Source: Bacillota bacterium
Lineage (GTDB): Bacteria; Bacillota_G; Limnochordia; DTU010
Length of the DNA stretch: 58,887 nt
Reading direction: 5' to 3'
Assembly: GCA_012799255.1 (NCBI GenBank)
Contig: JAAZLQ010000374.1
Span: 1-58,887, forward strand
Part shown: positions 1 through 9,403 of the stretch, piece after piece
How the letters are laid out: every line of letters starts with the position of its first letter
Position numbering within the stretch: the first letter of the stretch is position 1
Position numbers and translations under genes: made by a program
The notes under the pieces: model-generated
What the model was told of the DNA's origin: nothing
Seen by the model: the letters and a program-made list of their open reading frames with translations, nothing else
Databases searched by the model: none

Positions 1-1401
1 GATGTAACTTGAGAGCTCCTTGATCAGTTTGGGCAACTCAATGAATTTCAATTCTATAAGATGCTTGATTAGACTCTGGAAAGGAATGTTGTCCGCTTGG
101 GAAACAATAGACTCATGTGCCACAACTAAGCCCTCTAGTTGATCCGCAATTCTCTGAAGCGTATTGAGGATACGAATCTGAGTTACGGAAAAACCACCCG
201 CATTAAGCTGCGAACGAACGACATTGCGTAATACTGTGATCGATCCACCAGCACGCAATGTAGCGCCACTCACCAGTCCATTCACGACTATGGTTCCCTT
301 GGTTGACTCTACTTTTACGTTTTCCAGAACACTACCTTTGACAATAATGTCACCATCCATGGTGATATTTCCCGTGGAAACATCGGCGTCCCCGGCTAAC
401 TCAAACACCTTTGTAACTCGGATTTGTCCGCCATGTAAGGACGGCAAACCAGAGACAGTCGCAATAGCCTGAAGACCGTCTGGACTCAGCTCAGCTCCTG
501 GCCCCACTTGTAGCTTTACATCACGTAGAGGCCTTGGCTCAATCTGCCTTCCATAAACATCTATACCAGGAGAACCTGGATCACCAGGATCTTTAATCGC
601 GAGTACGGCCCCTTTCTCAACGCCTTCGATACCATGTGCTTCATAATGGTCGATCCGAATGGCGTCCATGTCAATGGAAGCGGCCTCTTCTTGGAAGATA
701 TACCTAATAGACGGATCACGACTTTCTCTGGGCTCTAATCCCACTGCCAAGTCTATCAGACCTTGGCTAGAATTGAAAGTATCTGCCGTCAATTCATCTA
801 AGCGAAGTCCATAACTTAGGCCTTCGATCTGGACAATTTGGCGCACATCTTCCAACGTTAATGTGCGAGCTTCCACCACAGTTTTAGTAACGCTTAGCAC
901 CAAGTGATTTGTAGGCGGTTGATCTGCTAATTTGTAGACCACACCGGGAGTCCTCTTCCAAATAAGCTGCGCCTTGGTTTTCTGCGGGTTTACTACCACC
1001 TCGTAACTTAATTCAGGATCACGATTTTCAGGCAGGATAATTTCTAATGGTTCAAGTCCATCTGAGAGAATTACTTGGTTTTCTACGGGTTCACCGTGAT
1101 AAAGAACGTGGAGCTCATTGCCGAAGCGGATAGTCGGTGCGATCCCTTCCGGCGGTGGTTGGGTATATTGAAGTTTGCCATCTACCACGCTGACCACTCC
1201 CAACTGAGGGGATGAAGTCTCCTTGTCCCTTAAGGTTAGGCGCACCTTAGCGGTGCCAACCTTAAGCCCAAAAATTCGCTTCGAAGGCTTTTCGATGATC
1301 TCAATATCAACCTGGTCCCTTTTGACTTGCATCTTGTTTAATGCATTTTCAATAGCTTCTTCCAAGGTCTTTCCTTCACCAATCACCTGTGTCCGTGTCA
1401 C
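1..1401 (-). CDS. FapA/DUF342 family protein with N-terminal Jag-N domain (3' end beyond window)
   Basis: The frame is open for 467 codons from a GTG at 1401 to the window edge, so the C-terminus is missing. An in-frame TAG lies two codons upstream of the GTG, and a G-rich Shine-Dalgarno (AGGGGGGG) is well spaced. Residues 1-55 look like a Jag-N domain (VIGEGKTLEEAIENAL, then KRIFGLKVGTAKVRL). The middle and end resemble DUF342/FapA: a DVYGRQIEP motif, then a repetitive beta-rich part (GDADVSTGNITMDGDIIVKG) typical of polymer-forming proteins. FapA-type proteins are linked to flagellar assembly or polar localisation in some bacteria. Its place as the last visible gene of the chemotaxis operon, 16 bases after cheR, supports a motility or localisation role. 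The exact function is unknown. Confidence 0.8.
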   Translation of the reverse strand, partial: MTRTQVIGEGKTLEEAIENALNKMQVKRDQVDIEIIEKPSKRIFGLKVGTAKVRLTLRDKETSSPQLGVVSVVDGKLQYTQPPPEGIAPTIRFGNELHVLYHGEPVENQVILSDGLEPLEIILPENRDPELSYEVVVNPQKTKAQLIWKRTPGVVYKLADQPPTNHLVLSVTKTVVEARTLTLEDVRQIVQIEGLSYGLRLDELTADTFNSSQGLIDLAVGLEPRESRDPSIRYIFQEEAASIDMDAIRIDHYEAHGIEGVEKGAVLAIKDPGDPGSPGIDVYGRQIEPRPLRDVKLQVGPGAELSPDGLQAIATVSGLPSLHGGQIRVTKVFELAGDADVSTGNITMDGDIIVKGSVLENVKVESTKGTIVVNGLVSGATLRAGGSITVLRNVVRSQLNAGGFSVTQIRILNTLQRIADQLEGLVVAHESIVSQADNIPFQSLIKHLIELKFIELPKLIKELSSYI

Positions 1402-1417
1402 GCACTAACCCCCCCCT

Positions 1418-2188
1418 TTACGATGATTTCTTGTAGATGCAATAACTGACCCTCTCCAAACCATAACTAGCAGGGTCCATTATTTGTTCTGCAGATCCTA
1501 CAATGAAATAACCTCCAGGTATCAGAGATTGAACAAAGTTGTTGATCAACCTTCGCTGCGTCTCACTGGTAAAATAGATAAACACGTTTCTGCATAATAT
1601 TAAGTCGAAATTGCGTTCATAGGGGTCTTTGAGCAAATCATGACGTTTAAAGACCACCTGATTCTTAATGTCCTCGTGGATGGCCCATTGACCACCAGCT
1701 TTTTCCGTAAAGTACTTCTTCAGGTACTTGGCATCCATACCGTTCACTTGACTGGCAAGGTACACACCGGCTTTGGCCTTCTCTAGGATCATCTCATCCA
1801 AATCAGTAGCCAGTAGAAGTGCGGGAGCAAACTTTGCTTCATTCATGAGCATGGCAATGGAATATATCTCAGCACCAATGGATGCCCCTGCACTCCAAAT
1901 TCGGGGTCGCTTACCTCGACTGATTGCAGGTAACACATGACTTTCAATGGCATCGAAAACCTTTGTATCACGGAAAAAGTTCGAAGTGTTTATGGTCAAA
2001 TATTCCGTGAACTTCTGCCGATGCTCCACATCCTTGGAAATTGTGGCCACAAGTTCACTGTACGAAGAAAGATTGTAGCGATCTAGCCATTGATTGATTC
2101 TTCGACGCATTTGCTGCTCCTTATAAGCCGTCAGATCAATGTTCAGCGTTTTGTTGATATCTTTCTTAAGCTGTTCATAATCTCTCAT
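1418..2188 (-). CDS. cheR: CheR, chemoreceptor glutamate methyltransferase
   Basis: CheR transfers methyl groups from S-adenosylmethionine to glutamates on the cytoplasmic part of chemoreceptors, the adaptation step opposed by CheB. The 256-residue protein has the usual all-alpha N-terminal domain followed by the SAM-binding domain. IWSAGASIGAEIYSIAM matches the SAM motif, FDLILCRNVFIYF is the conserved CRNVxIYF segment, and SLIPGGYFIVGSAE is the usual C-terminal strand region. ATG 2188 has a GAGGT Shine-Dalgarno. It lies 12 bases after cheB, and a FapA-like gene follows. No pentapeptide-binding or TPR extension is seen, so it is a simple chemotaxis CheR. Confidence 0.95.
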   Translation of the reverse strand: MRDYEQLKKDINKTLNIDLTAYKEQQMRRRINQWLDRYNLSSYSELVATISKDVEHRQKFTEYLTINTSNFFRDTKVFDAIESHVLPAISRGKRPRIWSAGASIGAEIYSIAMLMNEAKFAPALLLATDLDEMILEKAKAGVYLASQVNGMDAKYLKKYFTEKAGGQWAIHEDIKNQVVFKRHDLLKDPYERNFDLILCRNVFIYFTSETQRRLINNFVQSLIPGGYFIVGSAEQIMDPASYGLERVSYCIYKKSS

Positions 2189-2200
2189 TTGTTACCTCGC

Positions 2201-3247
2201 TCACCCCAGTTTTGACACTAGTTCTGTAATAACTCCTCCGATTTTCTCTAGTGGCAAAATGTAATCGGCGTTGCCCTCTTCTGCCACGGCCCGCGGCATG
2301 CTATAAATTGTTGATGTATTCTTATCTTGGGCAATTGTAATACCACCAGCCTGTTTGATACGGGCCATACCCTTTGCCCCATCTCTACCCATTCCCGTTA
2401 GAATCACGCCAATGATGTTTTTGCCATAGACTTGGGGTAACGACTCCATGGTAACGTCAATGGCTGGTCTTAGAAACATCACTCTCTCCCCTTGGTCAAG
2501 CGCAATTCGCCGATCGGGAGTAATCGTCAGGTGATAATCGCCTGGTGCAATTAGCACTCGTCCGTCTTCGACAAGGTCACCTGCACTGGCCTCCTTAACT
2601 GGAAATGGGAAAATGCTATTCAATCTTTCCGCAAAACTTCTGGTAAAATCCTTGGGCATATGCTGGACAACCACTATACCGGCAGGTAGGTTCGCTGGAA
2701 TACTGGCAAAAACCTCCTCGACTGCTTTTGGCCCTCCCGTAGAAGAGCCAATAATGACCAGCTTCTTTGCTACTCCAGTTGAGGTCGCAGGCAACACAGG
2801 AAGAACCGGAGCCTCGGATATAACTGGAGGCTTCTTTTTCGGGGTCACTTTGGCAGTGGCTGCCAGACGAATCTTTTCTGTGATCTGGTTAGCAATGCTA
2901 TCTAACTCCTGGGAAATAGACCCAGTCGGTTTAGGTACAAAATCCACTGCCCCGAGAGCTAATGCCTGTATCGTTGTTTCTGAACCACTGCGAGTACGAC
3001 TACTGAGCATCACAACTGGAAGTGGCCTTTCGCTCATGATCCTCTTCAACGTTTCCAGCCCGTCCATGACTGGCATTTCTACATCAAGAGTGACCACATC
3101 TACCTCGAGACGAGTCAGCTTAGCTAAGGCATCCTCTCCGTTTCGTGCATATCCGACGACTTCCAAATCTGGTGCTGCATTAATTATTTCTGTGATCAGT
3201 TTTCGCATGAATGCACTATCATCTACTACCAGAACCCTAATGGGCAT
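2201..3247 (-). CDS. cheB: CheB, chemoreceptor methylesterase/deamidase response regulator
   Basis: CheB removes methyl groups from chemoreceptors and deamidates glutamines; phosphorylation by CheA activates it. The N-terminal receiver domain (about residues 3-115) has the acidic pair VVDDS and the phospho-acceptor in VVTLDVEMPVMDG. A linker leads to the esterase domain with the catalytic serine in IIGSSTGGPKAV, histidine in VVQHMPKDFT and aspartate in LTGMGRDGAKGM. The frame is open upstream, but ATG 3247 is chosen because GAGGTGAT sits just before it and the receiver fold starts there (MPIRVLVVDDS). The resulting 348 residues are normal for CheB. It lies between cheD and cheR. Confidence 0.95.
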   Translation of the reverse strand: MPIRVLVVDDSAFMRKLITEIINAAPDLEVVGYARNGEDALAKLTRLEVDVVTLDVEMPVMDGLETLKRIMSERPLPVVMLSSRTRSGSETTIQALALGAVDFVPKPTGSISQELDSIANQITEKIRLAATAKVTPKKKPPVISEAPVLPVLPATSTGVAKKLVIIGSSTGGPKAVEEVFASIPANLPAGIVVVQHMPKDFTRSFAERLNSIFPFPVKEASAGDLVEDGRVLIAPGDYHLTITPDRRIALDQGERVMFLRPAIDVTMESLPQVYGKNIIGVILTGMGRDGAKGMARIKQAGGITIAQDKNTSTIYSMPRAVAEEGNADYILPLEKIGGVITELVSKLG

Positions 3248-3257
3248 TGCAATCACC

Positions 3258-3740
3258 TCAAATCTCCACAGGGTCTTTGCCAATCGCTGTAACAGTGACT
3301 AATCCATTTTCAACAAAAAAGCGCATTTTGCGCCCATGACTACCTGCTACATCTTGGCCAACTATGGGAATCCCCTCTTGCTTCAGATGTGCTGTAACGG
3401 CTTCTATGTTCTGCTGCCCAATACTGGTGCTGTTCACACTTAAGTTAGGGAAAAGGTTAGCGCCCCCAGCTAACTTGGCTTTAAGCCTTGATTTTTGGGC
3501 GCCTAGGCGCACCGCCTCCTCGATCATTGCCGGAATACCTGTATCTGCATACTTACCAGCCGGAGCATCTTGGTCATTAGGCCTACTCTTAGGAAGGAAA
3601 ATGTGGCCCATCACTCCCACTTGGGCTTGAGCATCGTAGACTGTCACGCCAATACATGATCCTAGACCCACCGTAGTCAATATACCTTGTGACTTAGCGG
3701 ACTGAATCTGCCCCATGTTTACAAAAACCTCGGACATCAT
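3258..3740 (-). CDS. cheD: CheD, chemoreceptor glutamine deamidase
   Basis: CheD deamidates selected receptor glutamines and, in Bacillus-type chemotaxis, binds CheC and stimulates its CheY-P phosphatase activity. The 160-residue protein carries the cysteine hydrolase signature: cysteine in VGLGSCIGVTVYD and histidine in GVMGHIFLP. The start overlaps the cheC stop. Two ATG codons are adjacent (3740 and 3737) and the second has the better spacing from GGAGG. Tight coupling to cheC fits the known CheC-CheD partnership. Confidence 0.93.
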   Translation of the reverse strand: MMSEVFVNMGQIQSAKSQGILTTVGLGSCIGVTVYDAQAQVGVMGHIFLPKSRPNDQDAPAGKYADTGIPAMIEEAVRLGAQKSRLKAKLAGGANLFPNLSVNSTSIGQQNIEAVTAHLKQEGIPIVGQDVAGSHGRKMRFFVENGLVTVTAIGKDPVEI

Positions 3741-4330
3741 ATTTCCTCCAGACCAAGCAACCGAGCGATTTTTTGGAAATCGTCATCATTAGGGAGGAAA
3801 ATGATGTGACCTTCAATAGCTTCTCCATCGGCTGAAAACTCAGTACGAATTACTGTAACCTCGTTTTTCACTTGTGCGCCAGCAAGAACGCTTTCCCAGA
3901 CTGCCCCAGCCATGTCAATTGCCAACCCAGGAACACTAGGGGCTAGAAGTAAACCGGTCATTTTAGAAAGGGCGTTCAGGTAGGATGTGACCATGATATT
4001 ACCCAACTCTTGAAGCGCAGAGCGACCGAGTTCATCAATTTCTTGTTCACTGCTACCAATTAGTAGTCTCAACAATACTTGTGCGCTATCATAGGGCATC
4101 AAAAACGCCATATGCCCTTCTACATCACCTGAAATTACCACGAAAATACCTACTACAATTTGCTCTAAACCACCAACATATTCCGCGGCTTCAACGAAAG
4201 GCAACATCTGTGCATCGGGTACTACCAACTGAAACAAACGCCCACTAAGCATTTGCGACAACGAGGTGGTAGCATGTCCAGTGCCTATATTTGCTAGTTC
4301 CCTTAGGAAATCTAGTTTAGCCTCGCTCAT
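3737..4330 (-). CDS. cheC: CheC, CheY-P phosphatase
   Basis: CheC dephosphorylates CheY-P and works with CheD in adaptation. At 197 residues it has the two phosphatase helices of the CheC/FliY/CheX family: LDFLRELANIGTGHA near the N-terminus and SALQELGNIMVTSY near residue 105, each with the E-x-x-N pair. It lacks the C-terminal SpoA domain that distinguishes FliY. It lies 11 bases downstream of cheY and overlaps cheD. Confidence 0.93.
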   Translation of the reverse strand: MSEAKLDFLRELANIGTGHATTSLSQMLSGRLFQLVVPDAQMLPFVEAAEYVGGLEQIVVGIFVVISGDVEGHMAFLMPYDSAQVLLRLLIGSSEQEIDELGRSALQELGNIMVTSYLNALSKMTGLLLAPSVPGLAIDMAGAVWESVLAGAQVKNEVTVIRTEFSADGEAIEGHIIFLPNDDDFQKIARLLGLEEI

Positions 4331-4341
4331 GATGCAGCCCC

Positions 4342-4704
4342 CTAGGAACTAATTTTGCGCAAAGATTCGACTACCCGCTCCGCGTCGAAAGGCTTCACCA
4401 AGAAGTCTTTGGCACCTGCGCTGAGGGCTTCAATGACCATGGGCTTTTGCCCCATGGCACTGCAGACAATGATCTTTGCCTGGGGGTCAACCTTCATGAT
4501 CTCCTTGATGGCAGTAATTCCATCCATTTTCGGCATAGTAATGTCCATGGTTACCATATCTGGTTTCAGTTCTTTGTACAAAGCTACTGCTTGTTCTCCA
4601 TCAGCAGCCTCTCCAACCACGGTGTAACCGTTTTTTTCAATCACATTTTTCAAAGTCATACGCATAAATGCGGTATCATCTGTGATTAATACTGTCTTTC
4701 CCAT
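4342..4704 (-). CDS. cheY: CheY, chemotaxis response regulator
   Basis: A single receiver domain of 120 residues carries the phosphate signal from CheA to the flagellar switch. The acidic pair is in LITDDTAF, the phospho-acceptor aspartate in MVTMDITMPKMDG, the conserved threonine/serine position in IIVCSAMG and the lysine in FLVKPF. There is no output domain. It lies between cheA and cheC, with fliM and fliY encoding its switch targets upstream in the same operon. Confidence 0.94.
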   Translation of the reverse strand: MGKTVLITDDTAFMRMTLKNVIEKNGYTVVGEAADGEQAVALYKELKPDMVTMDITMPKMDGITAIKEIMKVDPQAKIIVCSAMGQKPMVIEALSAGAKDFLVKPFDAERVVESLRKISS

Positions 4705-4715
4705 TTGCTCAGCTC

Positions 4716-6713
4716 CTATCCGATTAACGTGCTATTATCTATAATCAGGGCAATCTTGCCATTTCCGAGAACAGTTGCTCCTGCAATTCCTTTAATGTCA
4801 CTTACGATACTGCTTAAAGACTTAATGACAATCTCCTGTTGCCCAACTAGATCTTCCACTATGAATCCGACTTTTTCGCCTCTTACCTCAACAATAATCA
4901 CGGGTAAAGGTCCCTCCGAAGTCAAGCGCTTAAAGCCAAGGCACTGAGCCAAATCATAAAGTGGCAACACTTCGTTACGGAGCATGATCACATCATGCTG
5001 CTGTACCGTTTTTATTTGATCCCTTTCGATCTGGATATTTTCCCTAACTGCTTGGATTGGAATAGCCAGGGTTTCACCATCAGCTACCACCAACAGTGCC
5101 TTAATAATGGCCAGGGTTAATGGTAACTTGATAATCGTACGTAGGGATTCGCCAGGAACTGACTCAATCTCAATTGAGCCACTTAGGGACTCCACAGTAG
5201 CTTTTACAGCATCCAGACCTACCCCGCGTCCAGACAGGTCAGTTACTTGTTGTGCTGTACTAAACCCTGGATGGAATAGCAGTTCAACGGCTTCATGTGT
5301 AGAAATCTGCCCTGTATCAGCAGGAATAAGTCCACGTTCAATACCTTTATCTCGAATCCGTTCTAGATTCAATCCTTGGCCATCGTCGCTGATTATTATC
5401 AGAATATGGCTTCCTTCATGGCGGGCACCGAGACGAATTGTTCCCCTTGCCGGTTTACCCTTGGCAATACGATCCGCTTTAGGCTCAATGCCATGATCGA
5501 TCGAGTTGCGGATTAGATGTACTAAGGGATCCCCGATTTGGTTCACTATGGAACGATCTAGCTCCGTTGTCTCTCCAAAAATCTCCAGGTTAATTTCCTT
5601 CCCACTAGACTGGGCTAAATCCCTAACCATACGGGGGAAACGGTCAAACACTTGTTTAATTGGAACCATACGTAAGCTCATGGCAGCGTATTGCAGTTCA
5701 GTTGTGATTCGGTCAAGCTGATCCAACGCGCTGATCCCATCCGAGTCATCGATCTCCCTTGCCATTTCGACAACTTGAGTCCGACTAATCACCAGTTCGC
5801 CCACAAGGTTAATTAGCTTGTCCAAACGCTCTGTTTCCACCCGAACTAACGCTTCATGACGTTGGGATCGAATGGGGACAGTCGGAGCACTCATACCTTT
5901 TTCATTGGAGGTTTTCTCTATAGCTGCAGCTACTTCATCTGCTGGCGCGCTAAAGTCATGGCCATCGTCCATGCGTACAGTGTCCACCTGAACTTGCTCA
6001 ATCTCGGAGATCCCCTCAACTAGTTTTTGAACAGCTTGAGATGATTCTTTGGTCAAAATTATTACTCCAAAGTGATCATCAAACTTCTCGTCCTCCAACT
6101 CTTGGATAGCCGGATTGCTTTGGATGATCGTACCGACCTGTTCCAAGGCTTGAAAAACAGTGTAAACCCGTACAGATTTGAGAATCGTGTTTTTTCGAAG
6201 ATACACTGTTACAGTGTAGGCGTTATACCCTTGGGACAACCCTTGTTTAACCGTCTCCCGATTAAACTCATCGAGTTCCACGTGAGATGATGAAGCAGAG
6301 AGCTGTTTGCCAGACAGGGACAGGCCAGCTACAGCCGGTTCCGACGTTAATGCCCTCAGAGCCGCAATTTGCTCACGGAAAGAACTGATCGGCTGTTCAT
6401 TGATGGTTTGCTCCAACAAAACCTCCAACGTGTCTACCGAACGAAACAAGACATTGAGCACATCAGTACTGGGCTTTAGCTCTCCCTTTCTCAACAGATC
6501 CAAAACGCTTTCCATCTCATGGGTAAATTCGGCAAGCTCGTCAAATCCCATCGTTCCTGCCATACCCTTCAGGCTATGAGCTGCCCTAAACATATCATCT
6601 ACTAAACCATCGTTCTCTGGATTTCTCTCATAACTGAGCAAATCATTATCGAGGGACTGAAGGTAGTCACGGGCTTCTGCAGCAAATACTTCCTTAAATG
6701 AATTAATGTCCAT
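4716..6713 (-). CDS. cheA: CheA, chemotaxis sensor histidine kinase
   Basis: CheA autophosphorylates and passes phosphate to CheY and CheB. The 665 residues show the full domain order: P1 Hpt with the phosphorylated histidine in RAAHSLKGMAGTMGF (near residue 47), a P2-like region around residues 150-250, the P3 dimerisation helices (LDKLINLVGELVISRTQ), the P4 ATPase with N box (RNSIDHGIEP), G1 (SDDGQGL) and G2 (GRGVGLDAVK), and the P5 CheW-like regulatory domain at the C-terminus. The P1-P3 linkers look ordinary. It lies downstream of fliY and upstream of cheY in one operon. Confidence 0.96.
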   Translation of the reverse strand: MDINSFKEVFAAEARDYLQSLDNDLLSYERNPENDGLVDDMFRAAHSLKGMAGTMGFDELAEFTHEMESVLDLLRKGELKPSTDVLNVLFRSVDTLEVLLEQTINEQPISSFREQIAALRALTSEPAVAGLSLSGKQLSASSSHVELDEFNRETVKQGLSQGYNAYTVTVYLRKNTILKSVRVYTVFQALEQVGTIIQSNPAIQELEDEKFDDHFGVIILTKESSQAVQKLVEGISEIEQVQVDTVRMDDGHDFSAPADEVAAAIEKTSNEKGMSAPTVPIRSQRHEALVRVETERLDKLINLVGELVISRTQVVEMAREIDDSDGISALDQLDRITTELQYAAMSLRMVPIKQVFDRFPRMVRDLAQSSGKEINLEIFGETTELDRSIVNQIGDPLVHLIRNSIDHGIEPKADRIAKGKPARGTIRLGARHEGSHILIIISDDGQGLNLERIRDKGIERGLIPADTGQISTHEAVELLFHPGFSTAQQVTDLSGRGVGLDAVKATVESLSGSIEIESVPGESLRTIIKLPLTLAIIKALLVVADGETLAIPIQAVRENIQIERDQIKTVQQHDVIMLRNEVLPLYDLAQCLGFKRLTSEGPLPVIIVEVRGEKVGFIVEDLVGQQEIVIKSLSSIVSDIKGIAGATVLGNGKIALIIDNSTLIG

Positions 6714-6744
6714 GGAATCCCCCCCTTACAGCACACATCCTTCA

Positions 6745-7809
6745 TTACCGGACGCTTACGATACGGTCCTGAGGTGTTGCTATCTCAGTAATGCGTACAC
6801 CAAATTGCTCACCAACGACAACAACCTCCCCGCGGGCTATCAATGTGTCGTTAGCAAATAATTCGATCGGTTCACCGTGCAAAGACTCCAACTCCATGAT
6901 GTGACCAGGTCCAAGCCGCAGGATATTATCAATAGACATGCGGGTGCGTCCAAGGATCGCCCGCACTTGCACTGGAATGTCACGGATTAAGTCAACATTT
7001 ATGTTACCTAAATCATATGGAGAAGGCGCACTACCTTGGAAACCAGCAACTGGTGAAACTTCTTGAGCTTGCACTGGTTGTTGCCTTAGATCCGCCCAAT
7101 CTGTCTTGACAGCTGGCTGCGGGACTTCAGGGGGAACAAGGGCACGAGCCATCTCTTTAGCAAAATCAATATCAATGATCTGTAAAATAGTACTGTCTAC
7201 TAAGTCTTCAATTTCCATACGAAACGCCACTGTTACCACAGGATCACCCTCAGACATCTGGTCAGTAAGTGTATCCTGGGACAAGTCTCGTCTAGTGGTG
7301 TTTGGAGGGGAAATGTCGATGGCACGACCAAAAAGTTCACTCATCGATGTTGAAGCGGAACCCATCATCATGTTCATGGCCTCAGTAACAGCACTCAAAT
7401 ATAATTCATCCAAAGTATCCGGTAAGTTCGTACCATCCTCGCCCATCATAAGGTTACCGATCACAAGGGCGTCTTCCTCGCGCATAACAAGTATGTTGGC
7501 ACCTTGCAACCCCTGTACATAACCAACGTTAACCACAATACAAGGTACTGGATACGAATCTGCTACCGCAACCGGCGTACTTACGTATACGCTGGGAACA
7601 GTGATCCGAACCTTACGGTTCACCAAGGTACTGAGTGCAGTCGCGGCGGAACCCATTGAAATGTTCCCTATTTCTGCCAATATATCTTGCTCTTCTACAC
7701 TGAGATATTCATCTACGTTATGATCTTCAGGATTGCTCTCTACTTGCCCAAGATGCTCACTAAGAAGGGCATCTAGTTCTGCTTGGGTCATGAGCTCATC
7801 ACTCATCAT
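6745..7809 (-). CDS. fliY: FliY, flagellar switch protein with CheC-like phosphatase and SpoA/FliN domain
   Basis: FliY is the Gram-positive and spirochaete-type switch subunit that joins a CheY-P phosphatase domain to a FliN-like C-ring domain. Residues 1-20 contain a FliM-like CheY-binding helix (TQAELDALLSEH). Two CheC-type motifs follow (QDILAEIGNISMGSA and SAVTEAMNMMMGSA). The C-terminal 75 residues are a SpoA domain (IPVQVRAILGRTRMSIDNIL, LFANDTLIARGEV). The start is placed at the ATG-ATG pair at 7809/7806 after GGAGGG; it overlaps the fliM stop by about 10 bases, which implies translational coupling. Confidence 0.93.
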   Translation of the reverse strand: MMSDELMTQAELDALLSEHLGQVESNPEDHNVDEYLSVEEQDILAEIGNISMGSAATALSTLVNRKVRITVPSVYVSTPVAVADSYPVPCIVVNVGYVQGLQGANILVMREEDALVIGNLMMGEDGTNLPDTLDELYLSAVTEAMNMMMGSASTSMSELFGRAIDISPPNTTRRDLSQDTLTDQMSEGDPVVTVAFRMEIEDLVDSTILQIIDIDFAKEMARALVPPEVPQPAVKTDWADLRQQPVQAQEVSPVAGFQGSAPSPYDLGNINVDLIRDIPVQVRAILGRTRMSIDNILRLGPGHIMELESLHGEPIELFANDTLIARGEVVVVGEQFGVRITEIATPQDRIVSVR

Positions 7810-8797
7810 CTGGCCCTCCTTCTTCTGGTCCACATACGGTAGTGATCACGACACCAAAGCGTAGTCCTAATCTGCCGGGTGTACCCTTAAATTTGGTCAT
7901 GGATCCTACTTTTACATCTAATGTTTCATTCTTTTTCTTGTCCAAAGGAATCACATCGCCTGGAGCCAAGCCTAATAAATCCTGTACCGCCACAGTGGTT
8001 CTACCTAACTCTACCTCTACAGGAACGATGGCAGCACGGACCTTATCTCTCAGAAGCTCGATGCGTCTAGGATCGGGTTGCTGAAGAGACTCGAACATGC
8101 GAATATGTGTAAGATTCTTCATGATCGGCTCTAGAGTGCGATGTGGAAGGCAAATACTGATCATGTCACTTGCCTCGTTTAACTCGAACCGCATAGTAAC
8201 TAACGCGATAGCATCCCGCTCAGCGGCTACCTGTAAAAACTGCGGGTTATTTTCCATGTATTCAAGATCGAATCTGAGGTCCGCCACGTCTTTCCAGGCG
8301 TCACCCAAAAGTTTGGAAAAGACGCTAAGGACTTGCCTCTTAAGCACAGCCGTTTCAATATCGGTTAGGCCTCGGCGCCCTGCCACCGGACCGCCATCAC
8401 CGCCACAGAGTCGATCATGCAATAAAAATGCTATATCTGGGGTCAATTGCATGATCGCATAACCTTCTAAGGGGTGGACTTTGTAGACGCTTAGCACAGA
8501 TGGATTCGGCAAGGAACGAACGAAGTCACCAAAAAGCATTTGCTCTATCGAATGCACCTTCACATCTACTTTGTAGCGCAACTTTGCCGACATGTATCCC
8601 GTATAAGTTCGGCAAAACTGTTCGTGAATTCGGTGCAAAGCGCGGAGATGTTCTTTGGAAAATTTGTTGGGTCGACTAAAGTCATAAAGAGGATCTTCGT
8701 CGTTACGCTGCTCATTTTCCAGTTCAAGTTCGAGATCAGGTTCAGAAGCAGCGCGAATGAGGAGATCTATTTCTTCTTGAGATAAAATATCATGCAA
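7799..8797 (-). CDS. fliM: FliM, flagellar motor switch protein
   Basis: FliM is the C-ring subunit that binds CheY-P and sets the direction of rotation. The N-terminus has the CheY-P-binding helix (ILSQEEIDLLIRAA). The middle domain belongs to the CheC-like fold without phosphatase residues, and the C-terminal SpoA domain is in the last 80 residues (VPVEVELGRTTVAVQDLLGL). The frame is open to a GTG at 8806, but that codon overlaps the AGGAGG itself. TTG 8797 (or 8800) has correct spacing and starts close to the conserved N-terminus. Confidence 0.92.
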   Translation of the reverse strand: MHDILSQEEIDLLIRAASEPDLELELENEQRNDEDPLYDFSRPNKFSKEHLRALHRIHEQFCRTYTGYMSAKLRYKVDVKVHSIEQMLFGDFVRSLPNPSVLSVYKVHPLEGYAIMQLTPDIAFLLHDRLCGGDGGPVAGRRGLTDIETAVLKRQVLSVFSKLLGDAWKDVADLRFDLEYMENNPQFLQVAAERDAIALVTMRFELNEASDMISICLPHRTLEPIMKNLTHIRMFESLQQPDPRRIELLRDKVRAAIVPVEVELGRTTVAVQDLLGLAPGDVIPLDKKKNETLDVKVGSMTKFKGTPGRLGLRFGVVITTVCGPEEGGPDDE

Positions 8798-8891
8798 CAA
8801 AACCACCTCCTCTTCGGGGTAGTAATTATCCCGTCATCCAAGACAAGGATCTAACTATTCATCGGCACATTCAGGCCATTACTTGAGGTCA

Positions 8892-9368
8892 CTATTCCGC
8901 CTCTGCTAAGTCTTGCTCTTGTAAACTCTGCAAATGGATTTGCTCATCACTATTTAGGATTTTGTCTACCTCTAGAAGTATGAGCAAACGATCGTCCAGT
9001 TTGCCTACTCCGGCCAGATAATCTGCCTTCAAGCCTGCAATACTGCTTGGAGGTGGTTCAATGGCATCCTCGGGCAAACGAAGTGTTTCTGTAACAGCGT
9101 CAACAATGAACCCAACCATGCTATCTTTGACTTCCAACATCATAATACGAGTGTCTTGTGTTTCTTCTTGAGCTTCTAGACCAAAGCGTTTCCGGAGGCA
9201 AATTACCGGAATGACCTCACCCCGTAGATTTGTCACGCCTTCGATATAATCATCGACGTGAGGTAAGCGAGTAATATGGCGTGGTTTTACGATTTCACGT
9301 ACTTTTGTTATTTCCACACCAAATTCCTCGTTATGCAAGCGAAATACAACTAATTGTCTCTCTTCCAT
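8892..9368 (-). CDS. cheW: CheW, chemotaxis coupling protein
   Basis: CheW links chemoreceptors to CheA in the signalling array. The 158-residue protein has the CheW fold throughout: VVFRLHNEEFGVEITKVREI, the receptor-binding loop ITRLPHVDDYIEGVTNLRGEVIPV (shortened here at each end in real alignment), and the terminal strand LLILLEVDKIL. A short acidic tail (LQEQDLAEAE) follows. It is the first gene of the chemotaxis/switch operon, with AGGAGG before ATG 9368 and a perfect inverted repeat in its leader. Confidence 0.94.
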   Translation of the reverse strand: MEERQLVVFRLHNEEFGVEITKVREIVKPRHITRLPHVDDYIEGVTNLRGEVIPVICLRKRFGLEAQEETQDTRIMMLEVKDSMVGFIVDAVTETLRLPEDAIEPPPSSIAGLKADYLAGVGKLDDRLLILLEVDKILNSDEQIHLQSLQEQDLAEAE

Positions 9369-9403
9369 GAGAATCCTCCTTCGCTGGAGTAATAGTACAA
9401 TTA

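Noticed and set aside
2613..3302. Plus-strand frame of 229 codons opposite cheB
   Set aside because: It is antisense to a clear CheB gene with conserved motifs in every domain, has no Shine-Dalgarno and no recognisable motif.
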